Shown here: positions 53,745 to 62,861 of the stretch, piece by piece
Layout: the number at the start of each line of letters is the position of its first letter
How positions within the stretch are numbered: position 1 is the stretch's first letter
NCBI GenBank assembly: GCA_964648505.1
Contig: CAZYMI010000002.1
Location: forward strand, 1 to 64,000
Reading direction: 5' to 3'
Origin: CAZYMI01 sp964648505
Lineage (GTDB): Bacteria; Pseudomonadota; Alphaproteobacteria; Micavibrionales; Micavibrionaceae
DNA: 64,000 nucleotides
Translations under genes and position numbers: made by a program
Notes under the pieces: model-generated
The model's database searches: none
Told to the model about the DNA's origin: nothing
What the model saw: the letters and a program-made list of their open reading frames with translations, nothing else

Positions 53745-54676
53745 TAACCCCGCCCTAGATCTACCATACCTTCAGGGTTAACCCCCATTTCAAGAAGGGT
53801 GATTGCCCGAGCGATTGATTTTGCGCCCGTTTCAGGTTGTGTGGTCGCCGAATTATGAGGCGTCACTGTAATTTTTTTATGTCCCCAGAAAGGGTGCGTG
53901 GTGGGCAAAGGTTCTTCACGGAAAACATCCAGAACAGCATGATGTATGTGGCCTCGATCAAGCGCGGCAATCAAATCAACATCAACCACATGATGCCCGC
54001 GTGCGACATTAATAATTGATGCGCCCCGCGGCAAAAGTGAAAGCAATTTTTCATCTATAATATTATTTGTGTCAGGCGTAAGCGGAAGAAGACACACAAG
54101 AATATTGCAGCCTGATAGAAAATCAGCCATCTGATTTTCACCAAAATAGCACTGGATACCAGAAACTTCTTTAGGCGAACGCGACCAGCCTTTTATTTGA
54201 AATTTGTGCGGACGAAGGCCTTCAATCACAGCCTGACCCATATTTCCAAGCCCCATAATTCCCACATATGATTTTGCGGGAACAGGCACCAGATCATCTG
54301 ACCAGAAACGATTTTCCTGATTTCCTTCCATCAAGCCCATGTTCATATGAAGACGCAAAACATGCGCTGTCACATAAGCGCGCATACCGTCATTTAGTCC
54401 GGGTTCGATCATGCGAATTAATTTTGCATGTTCGGGAAAGTCAGGAAAATTCATATACTGATTAACACCAGTTGATAATGACAAAATAGCTTTTAGCTTT
54501 GGCCACCTTGTTTTATCGCCTGAAAATAAACGCCAATTCACCAGATATTCAACCTCGTCCAGCACCCCACATTCAGGGGCAATACGCACATCATGCCCCG
54601 CGAGTTCACGCAAAATAGGTTTGGCCCACAAAGCTACATCATTATCGCGAACCGGACGAAACAAAATAACAGCCAT
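53741..54676 (-). CDS. D-isomer-specific 2-hydroxyacid dehydrogenase (GhrA-like)
   Basis: NAD(P)-dependent reductase, probably for glyoxylate or hydroxypyruvate. The 311-residue protein has the Rossmann motif GLGNMGQAV, LPLTPDTNNIID, NVARGHHVVDVDLIAAL (catalytic Arg), DVFREEPLP (Glu) and ITVTPHNSA (His). ATG 54676 overlaps the SURF1 stop (TGATG); a TTG three bases earlier is possible. It is an odd final gene for a cytochrome oxidase operon, so its coupling may be incidental. Confidence 0.88.
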   Translation of the reverse strand: MAVILFRPVRDNDVALWAKPILRELAGHDVRIAPECGVLDEVEYLVNWRLFSGDKTRWPKLKAILSLSTGVNQYMNFPDFPEHAKLIRMIEPGLNDGMRAYVTAHVLRLHMNMGLMEGNQENRFWSDDLVPVPAKSYVGIMGLGNMGQAVIEGLRPHKFQIKGWSRSPKEVSGIQCYFGENQMADFLSGCNILVCLLPLTPDTNNIIDEKLLSLLPRGASIINVARGHHVVDVDLIAALDRGHIHHAVLDVFREEPLPTTHPFWGHKKITVTPHNSATTQPETGAKSIARAITLLEMGVNPEGMVDLGRGY

Positions 54677-55281
54677 CAATCTTTCCCTTTATAAAAGAAA
54701 CGTAGAATATAAATAACAATCATAATGCCTGCCATAGAAAACCAAAATAACGCATAATGAAAATGATTGTTATTTGGGCGTGGTAACGGGCCCTCTTTGG
54801 GTGACCATGGAATAAATTCAAGCGGAATAACTTCTCGATTCAACTCTTCACTTAATGCTCTTGTATCAAGCCAATACCAAACAGGGGGCTTGTTATCGGG
54901 AACAAAGGAATTTGGACGCTGTGCTTGACGAACATACCCTTTCATAATAGGGCTTGCGTCTCCACGTACAGATAAAACCTTTTCATTTTCTAACTTCAAA
55001 AACTGATAACGCTGCTTTTGAGCCCCTGATTGAAGAAAAATTTCATCTTTAAGAACATCGCCTTTTATTGTGCCCGCCTTAAAGTTCTGAAGATTCTCGG
55101 TGCTTGACCTTAAATCAAGCGGCTTTGATAAATCGGATTGTTCGATCAAAGCAATATCGCGAAGAAGTTCTTGCTTCCATTCAAGCCGATCGATCTGCCA
55201 TAAGCCAAGTTTTATAAGAATAACCAGACCACCAAACAGTAGAATAGTAGCGCCATAAGGGAAATTTTTCATTCCTTTCAT
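54676..55281 (-). CDS. SURF1 family cytochrome oxidase biogenesis protein
   Basis: Helps insert heme a into subunit I. The 201-residue protein has the usual two spans, at the N-terminus (YGATILLFGGLVILIKLGLWQIDRLEWK, with the conserved GxWQxxRxxWK) and at the C-terminus (HFHYALFWFSMAGIMIVIYIL). The intervening periplasmic loop holds RGDASPIMKGYVR. ATG 55281 overlaps the DUF983 stop (ATGA); ATG 55272 with AAAGGA is an alternative. It is the last oxidase-related gene of the operon. Confidence 0.9.
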   Translation of the reverse strand: MKGMKNFPYGATILLFGGLVILIKLGLWQIDRLEWKQELLRDIALIEQSDLSKPLDLRSSTENLQNFKAGTIKGDVLKDEIFLQSGAQKQRYQFLKLENEKVLSVRGDASPIMKGYVRQAQRPNSFVPDNKPPVWYWLDTRALSEELNREVIPLEFIPWSPKEGPLPRPNNNHFHYALFWFSMAGIMIVIYILRFFYKGKD

Positions 55282-55637
55282 TCCTGGCCCCAACTACTCT
55301 TACGATGCTTATATTGCAGATAAATTACAACAGCCTTAAGCGGCCTTAATAAGCCTAGCGTTATTGCAAGCGCCGCAATTGTCCAGATAATCGCATGAGC
55401 CCAAAGCGGTGGTTCAAAGATCCCATCAACAAGAACAGCAATCGGGACCAGCAAAAATCCTAAAAGAAAAATCAGAAATACAGCAGGGCCGTCTGCGCTA
55501 TCGTTCTTTCCCGTCTCAAAGCTGCAAGAAGAGCATATATCAACAACGTCCAAACTGAAACCTTCTTTATACAAGGACCCTATTCTGCATTTTGGGCAAA
55601 GGGGTCTTATACCTTCACGAATGTCAGTGAACAGCAA
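55278..55637 (-). CDS. DUF983 family protein in the cox operon
   Basis: A small membrane protein common in alphaproteobacterial cox operons. The N-terminus has a CxxC pair (LCPKCRIGSLYKEG) and a second one (ICSSCSFETG), a zinc-ribbon-like layout, then two spans (FLIFLLGFLLVPIAVLVDGIF and AIIWTIAALAITLGLL). The TTG at 55637 with AGGCGGGA upstream is a likely start, because the frame before it lies within ctaE and has no family similarity. Function is unknown. Confidence 0.75.
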   Translation of the reverse strand: MLFTDIREGIRPLCPKCRIGSLYKEGFSLDVVDICSSCSFETGKNDSADGPAVFLIFLLGFLLVPIAVLVDGIFEPPLWAHAIIWTIAALAITLGLLRPLKAVVIYLQYKHRKSSWGQE

Positions 55638-56487
55638 TTGTCCCGCCTGTATTCCCCCACCAATAAACAGCGATAAATAAGAACAGCCATACAACATCTA
55701 CAAAATGCCAGTACCAAGCTGCAGCTTCAAAACCAAAATGCTGATCCGCAGTAAAATGACCTTTCATTGCACGCATGGCACATACAGCTAAAAACACAGT
55801 TCCCACAAACACATGAAATCCGTGAAACCCTGTCGCCATATAGAATGTTGATGCATAAACAGTATCCTTAAATCCAAAAGGCGCGTGCTGATATTCATAG
55901 ACCTGGAAAAATAAAAACGAAACACCCAAGGCAACCGTGATCCACAAAGCTTTAACCAAATTCTTTTGATCATTATGCAACACGGCATGATGCGCCCACG
56001 TCACGGTGCAGCCTGAAAGCAGCAAAATCATGGTCATAAGAAACGGTAAATCAAACGCAGGAATAACATGAAGCACTGTAGGCAAAACCGGCGGCCACAC
56101 GCCACCTATTGCTTCCTTGGGGTACAAAGCAGAATCAAAAAAGGCCCAAAAGAATGCAACAAAAAACATCACCTCAGAGGCGATAAACAAAGCCATACCA
56201 TACCGCAGGCCAATTTCTGTGATTTTATTGTGTGCTTTTTCTTTTGTGGTTTCAAAAATAACATCCTTCCACCAGTAAAACATTACTGCAACTACAGAAA
56301 GCAGACCTAAAATTGTACCCTTCACACCAAAATGAATGGCCTTCCATTCCACATTATGCATGAACAAAACCATACCAAGCGCGAGAAACCCTGCAGCAAA
56401 AGAACCCACAAGCGGCCAGATAGAAGGACGCACCAGATGGTAAGGGTGCGGCTTTCCGGTTGTGCCATATTCAACGATGTCGGCCAT
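55624..56487 (-). CDS. ctaE: cytochrome c oxidase subunit III
   Basis: Core subunit of the aa3-type terminal oxidase. The 287-residue protein has seven spans, begins with HPYHLVRPSIWPLVGSF, has EVMFFVAFFWAFF (conserved Glu), GFHGFHVFVG and ends with WYWHFVDVVWLFLFIAVYWWG, all typical. It follows ctaG after 36 bases and its 3' end overlaps the DUF983 gene. Confidence 0.97.
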   Translation of the reverse strand: MADIVEYGTTGKPHPYHLVRPSIWPLVGSFAAGFLALGMVLFMHNVEWKAIHFGVKGTILGLLSVVAVMFYWWKDVIFETTKEKAHNKITEIGLRYGMALFIASEVMFFVAFFWAFFDSALYPKEAIGGVWPPVLPTVLHVIPAFDLPFLMTMILLLSGCTVTWAHHAVLHNDQKNLVKALWITVALGVSFLFFQVYEYQHAPFGFKDTVYASTFYMATGFHGFHVFVGTVFLAVCAMRAMKGHFTADQHFGFEAAAWYWHFVDVVWLFLFIAVYWWGNTGGTIAVH

Positions 56488-56523
56488 GATATATCCTCGT
56501 TTTATAGTAAAGACAGATTTGAA

Positions 56524-57117
56524 TTACTGTGTGTCATTGTAAAAGGCCTCGAGCGCACGTTCAAGGGCCGGTGTTTCAGCCTTAAAGAAAGTATAAGACA
56601 GTGTTATCGTGTCCACATCTTGCATATTCTTGTCATCGGCAAATCGGGGATCTATATAAAAAACCACAGGAAAGCTGGTTTTTTGCCCCGCATTCAAGGT
56701 CTGCTGGCCAAAACAAAAGCACTGCGTTTTGTGAAAATAAACCCCCGCCTTGATAGGCGTTACATTATAAGTTGCTGTGCCTGTTATGGCTTGCGAAGAT
56801 AAATTCTGGGCCGTAAAAGAAACCAGCGCGTCTGCGCCTACCTGTATACGCACTTCTTTTTGATCTGGCTTAAACTGCCAGTCAATATCTTTATCAATAT
56901 CAGTATTAAAATTAACTTTTACAAACCGGTCCTTGAGTTCGCCTGTTTTGGCTAAGCCTTCTTGCGCCTGCCCACCAAATCCAGTGATCTGGCAAAACAT
57001 CCTGTAAAGCGGTACGGACGCAAAAGACAATCCAACCATGCCAACCACAACCACAAGGACGATTAGTCCAATCCGTTTGTTGCGTCTGTCAATTTCTGCG
57101 TAAGGATGGTCAGACAT
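56524..57117 (-). CDS. ctaG: cytochrome c oxidase assembly protein CtaG/Cox11
   Basis: Copper chaperone that builds CuB in subunit I. The 197-residue protein has an N-terminal span (IGLIVLVVVVGMVGLSFASVPLY), FCQITGFGG, and the copper site HKTQCFCFGQQTL with the CFCF pair. It ends with a beta-rich domain and FYNDTQ. ATG 57117 matches the family; an ATG at 57126 adds three residues. It lies between the CoxF-like gene and ctaE. Confidence 0.95.
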   Translation of the reverse strand: MSDHPYAEIDRRNKRIGLIVLVVVVGMVGLSFASVPLYRMFCQITGFGGQAQEGLAKTGELKDRFVKVNFNTDIDKDIDWQFKPDQKEVRIQVGADALVSFTAQNLSSQAITGTATYNVTPIKAGVYFHKTQCFCFGQQTLNAGQKTSFPVVFYIDPRFADDKNMQDVDTITLSYTFFKAETPALERALEAFYNDTQ

Positions 57118-57152
57118 AAAAACCAAAGGTTAAATAAAATTGTATCACGTAA

Positions 57153-57269
57153 TTATGCCGCCATTTTTACCATAGCGATAATCCAGATCAAAGCGATCCA
57201 TGCCATAATTGCAGCCAGTATAGCACGATTGGTTTTCTTTTTGCGGGCATGAAGTTCACCAATCGGCAT
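57153..57269 (-). CDS. CoxF-like small membrane protein
   Basis: A 38-residue gene between ctaB and ctaG. The product, MPIGELHARKKKTNRAIL continuing into a single span (AAIMAWIALIWIIAMVKM), fits the small CoxF-type proteins encoded at the same place in many alphaproteobacterial cox operons: a short basic cytoplasmic head and one span. It starts three bases after the ctaB stop. Assignment is by position and shape. Confidence 0.8.
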   Translation of the reverse strand: MPIGELHARKKKTNRAILAAIMAWIALIWIIAMVKMAA

Positions 57270-57272
57270 AAT

Positions 57273-58148
57273 TTAACCCCCCATCAAAAAAGCAATAAAA
57301 ATTGCAAATAGATAAACAATCGAATAACTGAACATCAGCTTGCAGTTTTTAGAAGAAGGGTCTTTTAAAACACGAAACGCTGTACAGAAAAAAGTGATTG
57401 ATAAAATAAAGGCAGCTAAACCATATCCCCAACCTGTAAAGCCTAAAAAACTTGGCGCTACAGAAATAGGAATAAGAATAAGGCTATAAATAAGCATCTG
57501 CCAACGTGTATAAAGAGACCCCTTTACAACAGGCATCATAGGCACACCAGCACGCTTGTAATCATCAGACGATATCAAAGCAAGCGCCCAGAAATGGGGC
57601 GGAGTCCAGAAAAAAATAATCAGAAAAAGTAAAATAGGGAAAAGCGTAATATCCCCCGTTACAGCCGCCCAGCCAATCAGAGGGGGAAACGCGCCTGCCG
57701 CACCACCTATCACAATGTTTTGTGGCGTAAACCGTTTCAGCATAACGGTATACACAACACCATAAAAGAATATTGAGAACGCCAGAAGACCGCCCGCGAC
57801 CGGACCTACAGCCAGCATCATCGTTAAAACTGATAAGGTAGAAAGCACAAGCGCAAAAGTCAGCGCTTCATCAGGGTCTACCAGACCCGCAGGAATGGGG
57901 CGCAGCCTTGTACGTATCATTACTGCATCAATATCGCGGTCGTACCACATATTAATGGCACCTGCAGCCCCCGCACCAATTGCCAGTGATAAAATAGCAA
58001 CCAGCCCAAGCACAGGATGAATATGACCGGGCGCAAGCCAAAGGCCTACAAATCCTGTGAACACAACAAGGGTCATCACGCGCGGCTTTAGCAGCGCAAA
58101 ATAATCACGCACAGACGCTTCAGCCTTGATTTGAATATGCGTTGTCAT
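57273..58148 (-). CDS. ctaB: protoheme IX farnesyltransferase (heme O synthase)
   Basis: Makes heme O from heme B for oxidase. The 291-residue protein has nine predicted spans and the prenyltransferase motifs NMWYDRDIDAVMIRTRLRP (first Asp-rich block) and DDYKRAGVPMMPV (second region), plus WTPPHFWALAL. The ATG overlaps the ctaD stop (ATGA). ctaA (heme A synthase) is not in the window. Confidence 0.96.
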   Translation of the reverse strand: MTTHIQIKAEASVRDYFALLKPRVMTLVVFTGFVGLWLAPGHIHPVLGLVAILSLAIGAGAAGAINMWYDRDIDAVMIRTRLRPIPAGLVDPDEALTFALVLSTLSVLTMMLAVGPVAGGLLAFSIFFYGVVYTVMLKRFTPQNIVIGGAAGAFPPLIGWAAVTGDITLFPILLFLIIFFWTPPHFWALALISSDDYKRAGVPMMPVVKGSLYTRWQMLIYSLILIPISVAPSFLGFTGWGYGLAAFILSITFFCTAFRVLKDPSSKNCKLMFSYSIVYLFAIFIAFLMGG

Positions 58149-59875
58149 TTCACCATTGGCTGTATTTCAAACTGATGGAAAGGCGGCGGCGAAGACACAG
58201 TCCATTCAAGCGTCATGGTTGACGGCGTTGCGTTCCAGTAATTATCACCCACCTTACGGCCAGCAATAAGTGTGTAAAGAACAATAAAAATAAAAAATAC
58301 GGTTGAAAGCCCAGAAATATAAGCCCCCATAGATGATATAAAATGCCAGCCATGAAATCCTGTTGCATAAATCACATCAATAGGCGCGCCTGTTATACGC
58401 GCTTGAAATACATTCCAACTTTCATGAAGCATAAAGCTTGTATGCTGTAACCATGTCGTTCCAGCTTCTGGCGGCAATATATCCCCCGGATAATCAGGAT
58501 AACGACGCGGCATGCCCGCAAGACCTAGAAAATGTTGCGGGAAAAAGATTAAATTAACGCCAATAAAAGTTGTCCAGAAATGGATTTTACCTGCAAGTTC
58601 CGGATATTGCCGGCCCGACATTTTGCCCACCCAATAATAAAATCCTGCAAACAAAGCGAATACCGCGCCCAGTGACAACACATAATGGAAATGCGCAACC
58701 ACATAATATGTATCATGCATAGGGATATCCATGCCCGCATTCGCAAGAACAACCCCTGTTACGCCACCTAAAGTAAACAGAAATATAAAGCCGATAGCCC
58801 AAAGCATCGGCGTTTTAAATTCAATTGACCCACCCCACATGGTTGCAATCCATGAAAAAATCTTGATACCCGTTGGCACGGCAATAATCAAAGTTGCAAG
58901 GGTGAAATAAGCGCGTGTATCAACTGAAATGCCTGACGTGAACATATGGTGCGCCCAAACAATAAATCCAACAAAACCAATAGCGCACATAGCATAAGCC
59001 ATGCCCAGATAACCAAAGACAGGCTTTTTAGAGAAAGTCGACACAATATGAGAGATAATTCCAAAGGCCGGCAAGATCATAATATAGACTTCGGGATGCC
59101 CAAAAAACCAGAACAAGTGCTGGAACAAGATGGGGTCACCGCCCCCTTCAGGCTTGAAAAAACTTGTGCCAAAATTACGATCTGTCAGCAGCATCGTAAT
59201 AGCGCCCCCTAAAACTGGCACTGCCAGAACTAATAAAAAGGCTGTGACCAGCATCGCCCAAACAAACAGCGGCATTTTGTGTAGGGTCATGCCCGGCGCA
59301 CGCATATTAAATATAGTCGTGATAAAATTCGCAGCTCCTAAAATGGAACTTGCACCTGCAAGATGAAGCGCAAAAATAGCCATATCAACCGCCCCGCTAT
59401 CATGGGGGGCAAGACTAAGCGATAAAGGCGGGTAAATGGTCCAGCCTGTTCCAGCGCCTGACCCCACAAAAGCAGACGCCAATAGTAAAAAGAAAGCCGG
59501 AACCAAAAGCCAGAATGATATATTATTCAAACGTGGAAACGCCATATCGGGGGCGCCTATCATCAAAGGGACAAACCAATTGCCAAAACCACCAATCAGC
59601 CCCGGCATCACAACAAAAAACACCATGATAAGACCGTGGGCTGTAATCCACACATTCCATTCTTGGCCGTTTGCAACATACTGCAAACCCGGATCTTGAA
59701 GTTCCAGACGCATCAGCATCGAGAACAACCCGCCGATTAATCCCGCGACAATTGAAAAAATAATATACAGCGTACCAATATCTTTGTGATTGGTTGAACA
59801 AAACCACCGCGTAAAAAACCCGGGGATGTGATGATCGTGGCTATGATCTGCGTGTGCGTTGTGTGCGGCGCTCAT
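58145..59875 (-). CDS. ctaD: cytochrome c oxidase subunit I
   Basis: Catalytic subunit of aa3 oxidase, binding heme a, heme a3 and CuB. The 576-residue protein has twelve spans, NVWITAHGLIMVFF with a heme a His, WFFGHPEVYIM (CuB His, D-channel Glu and cross-linked Tyr), VWAHHMFTSG and HDTYYVVAHFHYVLSLG (heme a3 and heme a His). Length is normal. The ATG overlaps the ctaC stop and the stop overlaps the ctaB start. Confidence 0.98.
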   Translation of the reverse strand: MSAAHNAHADHSHDHHIPGFFTRWFCSTNHKDIGTLYIIFSIVAGLIGGLFSMLMRLELQDPGLQYVANGQEWNVWITAHGLIMVFFVVMPGLIGGFGNWFVPLMIGAPDMAFPRLNNISFWLLVPAFFLLLASAFVGSGAGTGWTIYPPLSLSLAPHDSGAVDMAIFALHLAGASSILGAANFITTIFNMRAPGMTLHKMPLFVWAMLVTAFLLVLAVPVLGGAITMLLTDRNFGTSFFKPEGGGDPILFQHLFWFFGHPEVYIMILPAFGIISHIVSTFSKKPVFGYLGMAYAMCAIGFVGFIVWAHHMFTSGISVDTRAYFTLATLIIAVPTGIKIFSWIATMWGGSIEFKTPMLWAIGFIFLFTLGGVTGVVLANAGMDIPMHDTYYVVAHFHYVLSLGAVFALFAGFYYWVGKMSGRQYPELAGKIHFWTTFIGVNLIFFPQHFLGLAGMPRRYPDYPGDILPPEAGTTWLQHTSFMLHESWNVFQARITGAPIDVIYATGFHGWHFISSMGAYISGLSTVFFIFIVLYTLIAGRKVGDNYWNATPSTMTLEWTVSSPPPFHQFEIQPMVK

Positions 59876-60780
59876 TTTACAACTTCCTTGTCATTTTTAT
59901 CAGCAGGCGCTTGAGATGGATTGGTCGATGAATCAGATGTTGGTGGAACAGCTTCTTTGGTTGCCCCATCCAAAGCGGGCTCTGCGGGCACGGGGTCAAC
60001 AATCCCCTGATCTTGCTTCATTGCCGTTACCCACTGAGAAAATTCATCTTTACTGACGGCTTTAAATTCAATGGGCATATAAGCATGCCCGGTGCCACAA
60101 ATTTCTGAACATTGCCCGTAATAAGTGCCCGGCTTTGTGACACGGATCCATGTTTCATTTAAGCGCCCAGGCACAGCATCTTTTTTAATTCCGAAAGCAG
60201 GCACAGCAAAAGCATGCAATACATCGGCTGCCGTTACTTGAATTTCAATCGTTGTATCAACCGGAATTACAACCTGATTATCGGTTGATAAAAGCCTTTT
60301 CTGGCCTTTTGATTTGTCGATATCTTTTTCAGGAATTAGATTTGAAAGAAAATTGATTCCTCCATGATCGGGATATTCATAGCCCCAGTACCACTGGTAC
60401 CCGGTAACCTTCAAACGCATTTCAGGGTTTTCTGAACGATCCGTATAGTACAAAATTTTAAATGACGGGATGGCAATGATAATTAGAATGATAACAGGAA
60501 CAATCGTCCAGACAATTTCAAGCGGCACATTATGGGTTGTTTTTGAAGGAACAGGATTGCGCTTGGCACTAAAGCGAAACACCACGTAAACAAGCAGGCA
60601 TAAAACAAAAATTGTAATTGCTGTAATAATCCAAAGTAACATATCATGAAACGCAACCAGCCTTTCCATGACAGGTGTTGCAGCTGGCTGAAAGCCCATT
60701 TGCCAAGGCAAAGGTTCGGCTGCAAAGGCAGGGAAGCTTGCAACAAGAGCGAACAGAACGAATAGAATGTATTTTTTCAT
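59872..60780 (-). CDS. ctaC: cytochrome c oxidase subunit II
   Basis: Subunit that accepts electrons from cytochrome c via CuA. The 302-residue protein has a signal peptide (ends PAFAAEP), two spans (about 45-70 and 85-110), the aromatic block YQWYWGYEYPD, and the CuA site QCSEICGTGHAYM with both Cys, Glu, His and Met; the first His is in VLHAFAVPAFG. A 45-residue acidic Pro-rich tail extends beyond the usual end. It is the first gene of the oxidase operon, with a palindrome and a promoter-like pair upstream. Confidence 0.97.
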   Translation of the reverse strand: MKKYILFVLFALVASFPAFAAEPLPWQMGFQPAATPVMERLVAFHDMLLWIITAITIFVLCLLVYVVFRFSAKRNPVPSKTTHNVPLEIVWTIVPVIILIIIAIPSFKILYYTDRSENPEMRLKVTGYQWYWGYEYPDHGGINFLSNLIPEKDIDKSKGQKRLLSTDNQVVIPVDTTIEIQVTAADVLHAFAVPAFGIKKDAVPGRLNETWIRVTKPGTYYGQCSEICGTGHAYMPIEFKAVSKDEFSQWVTAMKQDQGIVDPVPAEPALDGATKEAVPPTSDSSTNPSQAPADKNDKEVVK

Positions 60781-60819
60781 ATTATTACCTGAATAGGTCG
60801 AATTTGCTTTGGCCTATAC

Positions 60820-60869
60820 CTTGCCAGAATTTGCTTCGTTCATACACCCAAAAACATAGGGCTGGCAAG
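60820..60869. promoter_or_regulatory. 8-bp inverted repeat upstream of the cox operon
   Basis: CTTGCCAG (60820-60827) and CTGGCAAG (60862-60869) form a perfect inverted repeat with 34 bases between them, 40 to 90 bases upstream of the ctaC start. A direct repeat GAATTTGCTT also occurs at about 60800 and 60827. The arms overlap the promoter-like elements, so a regulator or mRNA structure could act here. Confidence 0.35.
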
Positions 60870-60880
60870 AATAGGGTCAA
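60853..60880 (-). promoter_or_regulatory. possible cox operon promoter
   Basis: On the minus strand TTGACC (plus-strand 60875-60880) is followed after 16 bases by TATGTT (60853-60858). The -35 overlaps the trpA stop codon, so the cox promoter would start inside the end of trpA. Both hexamers are near consensus but the spacer is short. Confidence 0.35.
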
Positions 60881-61665
60881 ATTTTTAAGCCCTTAAAAAA
60901 CGACTTTATATCCTCTGTTGTATTTTGATGACGGCCAAACCCTTCGACAAGAGAAACAACCGCGCTTCCAATCACAATACCATCCACATGGGGTCTTAAA
61001 GCCTGCGCCTGTTCTGGGGTTGAAATACCAAAACCAACGCAGATAGGGTTTTTTATAATCTTACGGACATGGCTTACCCGGCTTAAAAGATCTAATGGTA
61101 AGGTTGATTGCGCCCCTGTTACACCCGCACGAGACACATAATATACAAAACCCGTTGAACACCGATCAATAAGCAGCAGTCGTTCATCAGATGTCGTGGG
61201 CGATGCAAGAAAAACTGTTTTAAGTGCATATGATTGCATGATCTGGCAATGGTCAGCGGCCTCTTCAGGGGGCAGGTCGACAATTAAAACACCATCTACA
61301 CCTGCTTGAACGGCTTTTTTTGCAAAAACCTCCATACCCATCTGGTAAACAGGGTTAAGGTAAGAAAATATTAAAAAGGCTGTCGATATACCTTCTGAGC
61401 GAAGATCTGCAACCATATCAAGCACAGTATTAAGCGTTGTGTTATGAACAAGGGCGCGTTCTGCAGCTCTTTGAATAACCGGCCCATCTGCAACCGGATC
61501 AGAAAATGGAACTCCAAGTTCAATCAGATCCGCACCCGAATGTGCCAAAGCCCTTATCACTTCCATGCTGCGTTCGCGATCAGGATCCCCAGCCATAATA
61601 AACGGAATATAAGCCGGCTGACCGGGCTTGTGATTTATAAAAACAGCTTCAATTCTTGATGTCAT
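60877..61665 (-). CDS. trpA: tryptophan synthase alpha subunit
   Basis: Cleaves indole-3-glycerol phosphate to indole, which is channelled to TrpB. The 262-residue TIM barrel has LIELGVPFSDPVADGP with catalytic Glu and Asp, YLNPVYQMG, GVLIVDLPPEE and VSRAGVTGAQ. Its ATG overlaps the trpB stop (ATGA). It is the last gene of the trp operon; no terminator is visible before the cox promoter region. Confidence 0.97.
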   Translation of the reverse strand: MTSRIEAVFINHKPGQPAYIPFIMAGDPDRERSMEVIRALAHSGADLIELGVPFSDPVADGPVIQRAAERALVHNTTLNTVLDMVADLRSEGISTAFLIFSYLNPVYQMGMEVFAKKAVQAGVDGVLIVDLPPEEAADHCQIMQSYALKTVFLASPTTSDERLLLIDRCSTGFVYYVSRAGVTGAQSTLPLDLLSRVSHVRKIIKNPICVGFGISTPEQAQALRPHVDGIVIGSAVVSLVEGFGRHQNTTEDIKSFFKGLKI

Positions 61666-62861
61666 GTGCGCTTTTCCAAATACGCGCTGATCTGCCCCAG
61701 ATCTTTATCACCGCGCCCAGAAAGATTGACCAAAACAGTCTGATCTGGCCCAAGCGTTGGCGCAAGTTTAAGTACATAAGCAACAGCATGCGCACTTTCA
61801 AGGGCAGCCAGAATACCTTCTGTTTGGGCCAGAAGTTGTAAGGCTGCAATCGCCTCTTCATCTGTTGCACTTGCATAAAAAGCCCTCCCGCTTTCAAGTA
61901 AGTAAGCATGCTCAGGGCCTATGCCCGCATAATCAAGCCCGGCTGACACGCTTGCAGTTTCAGCAATCTGTCCTTCACTATTTTGTAAAAGATACGTTTT
62001 CATACCTTGGAATATACCGATACGCCCGCCCGAAAAACGCGCAGCATGATGAGCGGTTTGAACACCTTCGCCGCCCGCTTCAACACCAATAAGCTTGATG
62101 TCAGGGTCATCAATAAAAGCACTGAATATCCCAATCGCATTGCTGCCACCGCCAACGCAAGCTAAAATATAATCGGGCAAACGACCCATTTTTTCAACAA
62201 CCTGCAAACGAGCTTCCTTGCCGATGACAGACTGAAAATCACGCACAATCATAGGATACGGATGAGGACCTAAAGCAGACCCAAGTAAATAATAACTGGT
62301 TTTAACATTGGTCACCCAATCACGCATGGCTTCTGAAACAGCGTCTTTTAAAGTACCTGCACCAGCGCTTACTGCGCACACATGCGCGCCTAGCATTTTC
62401 ATACGCTGAACATTGGGAGCTTGCCGTACAATATCTTGTGCGCCCATATAAACAACACACTCAAACCCAAAAGCTGCCGCCACACTTGCCGTTGCAACGC
62501 CATGCTGCCCTGCACCCGTTTCTGCGATGATACGTTTTTTACCCATATGTTTGGCCAATAGAATTTGGCCCATCGCATTATTGATTTTATGCGCCCCCGT
62601 ATAAGCCAGGTCTTCACGTTTCATATAAATCTGCGCACCACCACAATATTGCGTCAGCTGATTGAGTTTTTGTAAAGGAGTGGGTCGCCCTACAAAATCT
62701 TTTAAATGGTGTGAGAGTTCACTTTGAAAATCAGAGCTATCTTTAAGTCTTAAGTACGCCTCTTCAAGTTCAAGAAGGGGGCTCATCAAGGTATCAGGTA
62801 CAAAGCGCCCCCCAAATTGCCCAAAATAACCGTTTTGGTCTGGCATTTTATTGTTCTTCAT
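61662..62861 (-). CDS. trpB: tryptophan synthase beta subunit
   Basis: PLP enzyme joining indole and serine. The 399-residue protein starts at ATG 62861 (MKNNKMPDQNGYFGQFGGRF), overlapping the trpF 3' end; a TTG at 62876 is possible. Key blocks are GRPTPL, HKINNAMGQ (PLP Lys), ETGAGQHGVA, VGGGSNAIG and LSGRGDKD. All catalytic residues expected for TrpB1 are present. Confidence 0.97.
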   Translation of the reverse strand: MKNNKMPDQNGYFGQFGGRFVPDTLMSPLLELEEAYLRLKDSSDFQSELSHHLKDFVGRPTPLQKLNQLTQYCGGAQIYMKREDLAYTGAHKINNAMGQILLAKHMGKKRIIAETGAGQHGVATASVAAAFGFECVVYMGAQDIVRQAPNVQRMKMLGAHVCAVSAGAGTLKDAVSEAMRDWVTNVKTSYYLLGSALGPHPYPMIVRDFQSVIGKEARLQVVEKMGRLPDYILACVGGGSNAIGIFSAFIDDPDIKLIGVEAGGEGVQTAHHAARFSGGRIGIFQGMKTYLLQNSEGQIAETASVSAGLDYAGIGPEHAYLLESGRAFYASATDEEAIAALQLLAQTEGILAALESAHAVAYVLKLAPTLGPDQTVLVNLSGRGDKDLGQISAYLEKRT

